Origin: Alistipes timonensis JC136
Lineage (GTDB): Bacteria; Bacteroidota; Bacteroidia; Bacteroidales; Rikenellaceae
NCBI RefSeq assembly: GCF_900107675.1
Contig: NZ_FNRI01000004.1
Location: 62,001-126,000 of the forward strand
Direction of reading: 5' to 3'
DNA: 64,000 bases
Translations under genes and position numbers: made by a program
In this document: positions 61,860 to 64,000 of the stretch, piece after piece
Layout: each line of letters begins with the position of its first letter
How positions within the stretch are numbered: the stretch's first letter is position 1
Notes under the pieces: generated by a model
The model's input: the letters and a program-made list of their open reading frames with translations, nothing else
Databases searched by the model: none
What the model was told of the DNA's origin: nothing

Positions 61860-63530
61860 ATGAGAAAACTGTTGATATTGTTCGCCGTGTCGTTCGCCGT
61901 GACGCTGTTCGATGCGGGCTGCGGAAAATCGGAGACGGGTAACGGTCAGGAGGAACCCTCCGGGCCGCCGACCCCTGCTCCCGGCGATGAAACCGACTGG
62001 TCGAAAGTCGATCCGGCGGCTACCGTGCGCGGCGTCGTGACGTGCGGCGGCGCGGGGGTGCAGGGCGTCGTCGTGACCGACGGCGTGAATATGACGCGCA
62101 CCAACAAACAGGGTGCGTACGGACTGCGTACGTCGGCCGGGAAGTCGAATCTGGTTTATCTGACCGTGCCGTCCGGTTACGAGGTCGAGTCTTCGCGGGG
62201 CTTCATTCCCCGTTTTTATCGCCGGCTGACTTCTCCCGTGAGTGTCGAGGCGGTCCAGCAGCACGATTTCACGCTTAAAAAGGTGGACAACGACCGCCAT
62301 ATTATGATCGTGTCGGCCGATATGCACATTCGTAACCGCGCGATGATAAAGTCTGCGTCGGCGACGACGCCGTCGATTTGTCCGCCGAAGGGCGAGCTCG
62401 ATTCGACGACGTTCCGGCGGACGTATCTCGAAACCCTGCGCGAATACGTGCGCGGCCTGCCTTCGGGCGTGCCGGTTTACGGGATGAATCTGGGCGATAT
62501 GACGCAGGAGTCGCACTGGACGAATGCCAATAAGGCGACGCTGGCCAATTTCGTCAACGTGTGCGAACGCGGAGGCATGCCCATCCAGACCTTCCACCTG
62601 ATCGGCAACCACGACCACGACATGGCGGTGCAGAACATTGCCGGCGAAGACGATTCGGAGGCCGAACTCGCATACAACGCGGCTTTCGGCCCGACGTATT
62701 ATGCCGTCAATATCGGCAAGGTGCACTATGTCGTGTTCGATAATACGCAGTACATCAACAACGGGGGCGACAGGTCGTATACCGTCCGTCTCAACCGGCG
62801 CCAGCTCGACTGGGCGCAGAAAGACGCCGACTATATGACCGCCGGCACCGAGCGTATCGTGATCGCCTGGCATTGCCCGGCGTTTCGCCGCAATCCCAAG
62901 GCTTCGACGCCGACGCCGATGGACAATGCGAATGCGCTGCTCGACATATACAAGGATAAAAACCTGCCTGTGACAATTTGGTCGGGACACAATCATATCG
63001 CCGAAACGGTGACTGTGCCGCGCAGCGACATGACCGTGACCGAATATACCCATCCCGCCGTTTGCGGCGCCTGGTGGTATTTCCCGCTTTGCCACGACGG
63101 GGCGCCTGCGACTTTCACGCGTTACGATTTCAGCGGCGGGACGATAACGAACCGGCGGAGCGTGAATTTCAGCGATGAAAACGAACAGTATTACAGGGTA
63201 TATAATTCGGGACAGAAGAATGTCGAGGGGAAATCGGTGGTACGCATCAATGTCTGGGACTGGCATTCGACGTGGAAGATAGCGTGCCGCGAGAACGGGG
63301 TGACGGTGCCTGCGTCGCAGCTCAAAGCCGTGAACGTCTACGACGATCGTTACGTCGCCGTTCATGAAGCCTGCGGCAACGGCATTTCGTCGTTCGATTT
63401 TCTGAACAAGTACAGCACGGACCATATGCTCGAATACACGCCTGTCACGCCGGCGGCCGATATTCAGCTGACGGCGACCGACGAGTTCGGCAACCTGCTT
63501 TTCGTCATCAACACGAAAGTGGTAAACTGA
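61860..63530 (+). CDS. Calcineurin-like metallophosphoesterase lipoprotein
   Basis: This 556-residue protein has a lipobox-like DAGC (Cys21). The N-terminal beta domain (about 55-140, VRGVVTCGGAGVQGVVVTDG) is followed by a calcineurin-type core with metal motifs SADMHIRNR, LGDMTQES, IGNHDHD, AWHC and SGHNH. The C-terminal domain (about 400-556) is beta-rich. This three-part plan is common in Bacteroidetes. It is the last gene of the plus arm, 11 bases after the EEP gene. Confidence 0.87.
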   Translation: MRKLLILFAVSFAVTLFDAGCGKSETGNGQEEPSGPPTPAPGDETDWSKVDPAATVRGVVTCGGAGVQGVVVTDGVNMTRTNKQGAYGLRTSAGKSNLVYLTVPSGYEVESSRGFIPRFYRRLTSPVSVEAVQQHDFTLKKVDNDRHIMIVSADMHIRNRAMIKSASATTPSICPPKGELDSTTFRRTYLETLREYVRGLPSGVPVYGMNLGDMTQESHWTNANKATLANFVNVCERGGMPIQTFHLIGNHDHDMAVQNIAGEDDSEAELAYNAAFGPTYYAVNIGKVHYVVFDNTQYINNGGDRSYTVRLNRRQLDWAQKDADYMTAGTERIVIAWHCPAFRRNPKASTPTPMDNANALLDIYKDKNLPVTIWSGHNHIAETVTVPRSDMTVTEYTHPAVCGAWWYFPLCHDGAPATFTRYDFSGGTITNRRSVNFSDENEQYYRVYNSGQKNVEGKSVVRINVWDWHSTWKIACRENGVTVPASQLKAVNVYDDRYVAVHEACGNGISSFDFLNKYSTDHMLEYTPVTPAADIQLTATDEFGNLLFVINTKVVN

Positions 63531-63608
63531 TCCGTCGTAAACGGCCCGTGGAAAAGGTGAGCCGGGATTTGATGCGCGGATAGCGATCTTCTGGTTATCC
63601 TTGTAAAT

Positions 63609-63639
63609 GAAAAAGGCGCTGATCATCAGCGCCTTTTTT
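63609..63639. terminator. Bidirectional terminator between plus arm and tRNA-Leu
   Basis: GGCGCTGA (63615-63622) pairs with TCAGCGCC (63626-63633), flanked by A and T runs on both sides, so it can end both converging transcripts. Confidence 0.85.
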
Positions 63640-63640
63640 G

Positions 63641-63726
63641 TGCCCAGGACAAGACTCGAACTTGCACGAACGTAATTGTTCACTACCCCCTCAAAGTAGC
63701 GTGTCTACCAATTTCACCACCTGGGC
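63641..63726 (-). tRNA. tRNA-Leu (anticodon GAG)
   Basis: The acceptor stem pairs GCCCAGG with CCTGGGC plus discriminator A. The long variable arm is typical of class II tRNA. The anticodon stem CTACT/GGTAG holds loop TTGAGGG, so the anticodon is GAG, reading CUC and CUU. CCA is not encoded. A promoter lies upstream at 63757-63787. Confidence 0.95.
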
Positions 63727-63730
63727 ATTA

Positions 63731-63756
63731 CACTCCCGAATCAACTTTCGGGAGTG
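63731..63756 (-). other. Hairpin in the tRNA precursor leader
   Basis: CACTCCCGAA (63731-63740) pairs with TTCGGGAGTG (63747-63756), a perfect 10-base stem between promoter and tRNA. Confidence 0.7.
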
Positions 63757-63787
63757 CAAATATAGATACTATTTTGCGATTCGCAAA
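63757..63787 (-). promoter_or_regulatory. Promoter of tRNA-Leu
   Basis: On minus, TTTG (63784-63787), 19 bases, then TATATTTG (63757-63764) match the -33 and -7 consensus exactly. Confidence 0.7.
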
Positions 63788-63821
63788 ATTTTTACGCGAA
63801 AAACGTCAAAATTCGCCAAAT

Positions 63822-63847
63822 GGCTGTGCAGGACCGCCTGCACAGCC
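63822..63847 (-). terminator. Hairpin after the right-edge gene
   Basis: GGCTGTGCAGG (63822-63832) pairs with CCTGCACAGCC (63837-63847). The T run is weak, so termination is likely but not certain. Confidence 0.5.
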
Positions 63848-63861
63848 GTTTGAACCGTTCT

Positions 63862-64000
63862 TTATTTAAGTTTCATCTCTTTGAGCAGGTAACCCGCGCC
63901 GCCGATGCGGTCCACGACGAACAGCACATAGCGGATGTCCACGGCGATATTGCGGCAGATCGAGGGGTCGAACGCCACGTCGCTCATCGTCGAACGCCAC
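63862..64000 (-). CDS. C-terminal part of a possible M28-type peptidase (partial)
   Basis: The minus-strand frame enters from the right edge and stops at TAA (plus 63862-63864). The visible 45 residues include WRSTMSDVAFDPSICRNIAV and end GYLLKEMKLK. The Trp-x-[Ser/Thr] and Asp pattern resembles the tail of M28 metallopeptidases of Bacteroidetes, but the evidence is short. Confidence 0.45.
   Translation of the reverse strand, partial: WRSTMSDVAFDPSICRNIAVDIRYVLFVVDRIGGAGYLLKEMKLK

Overview
The window looks like a chromosomal segment of a GC-rich gut Bacteroidota, most probably Alistipes or a close Rikenellaceae relative. The support is SusC/SusD pairs, FimB/Mfa2-type fimbrial genes, FecR/ECF sigma pairs, the Bat (aerotolerance) operon, and several promoters of the Bacteroidota form TTTG/TTG then TAnnTTTG. 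The genus is an inference from gene content and base composition, not from a marker gene.

Layout. (1) 1-61 is the tail of an unidentified gene with a terminator. (2) 613-16344 is a plus-strand fimbrial locus: ECF sigma factor, FecR anti-sigma factor, an STN-DUF3575 fusion protein, a second almost identical DUF3575 protein, a DUF3868/OmpA-like protein, two paralogous fimbrillins each followed by a hairpin terminator, a FimB/Mfa2-like subunit, two giant paralogous accessory subunits, a clostripain-type protease lipoprotein and a small membrane protein. An identical two-box element (TTCTTGGGACAAAA, 12 bases, TCTC) lies before the sigma gene and again before the second DUF3575 gene, which suggests an autoregulated sigma regulon. 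(3) 16301-19775 holds an MFS exporter, rnpB (RNase P RNA) and an aldehyde dehydrogenase, all minus strand. (4) 19834-25497 is the Bat operon (moxR, DUF58, BatD-like fragment, TPR, two VWA proteins), minus strand. (5) 25607-33767 is plus-strand housekeeping: UvrD/PcrA helicase, glycosyltransferase, endonuclease III, SGNH hydrolase, NrnA-type phosphoesterase, then a LysR regulator with a YeiH-type exporter. (6) 33777-34343 is an acetyltransferase.

(7) 34541-63530 is a large divergent SusC/SusD-type locus. The minus arm reads FecR, SusC with an STN domain, SusD, an EEP-family phosphoesterase, a DUF1735/F5-8C lipoprotein, GH20 hexosaminidase, and finally an ECF sigma gene whose frame is broken by a run of nine G. 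The plus arm reads EEP lipoprotein, BACON-like lipoprotein, SusC without STN, SusD, two DUF5689-type lipoproteins, GH20, an EEP phosphoesterase and a calcineurin-like phosphoesterase. Both arms pair a hexosaminidase with phosphoesterases, which hints at a GlcNAc/GalNAc- and phosphate-bearing substrate. The 551-base region between the arms has a second nine-C run, an intrinsic terminator inside the leader of each arm, and a possible proline-rich leader ORF. (8) The window ends with tRNA-Leu(GAG) and the tail of a possible peptidase gene, both minus strand.

The strongest candidates for undescribed biology are the fimbrial operon that appears to carry its own cell-surface-signalling module with the STN domain on a DUF3575 protein instead of a TonB receptor, and the SusC/SusD locus whose displaced sigma factor sits on a switchable G tract.
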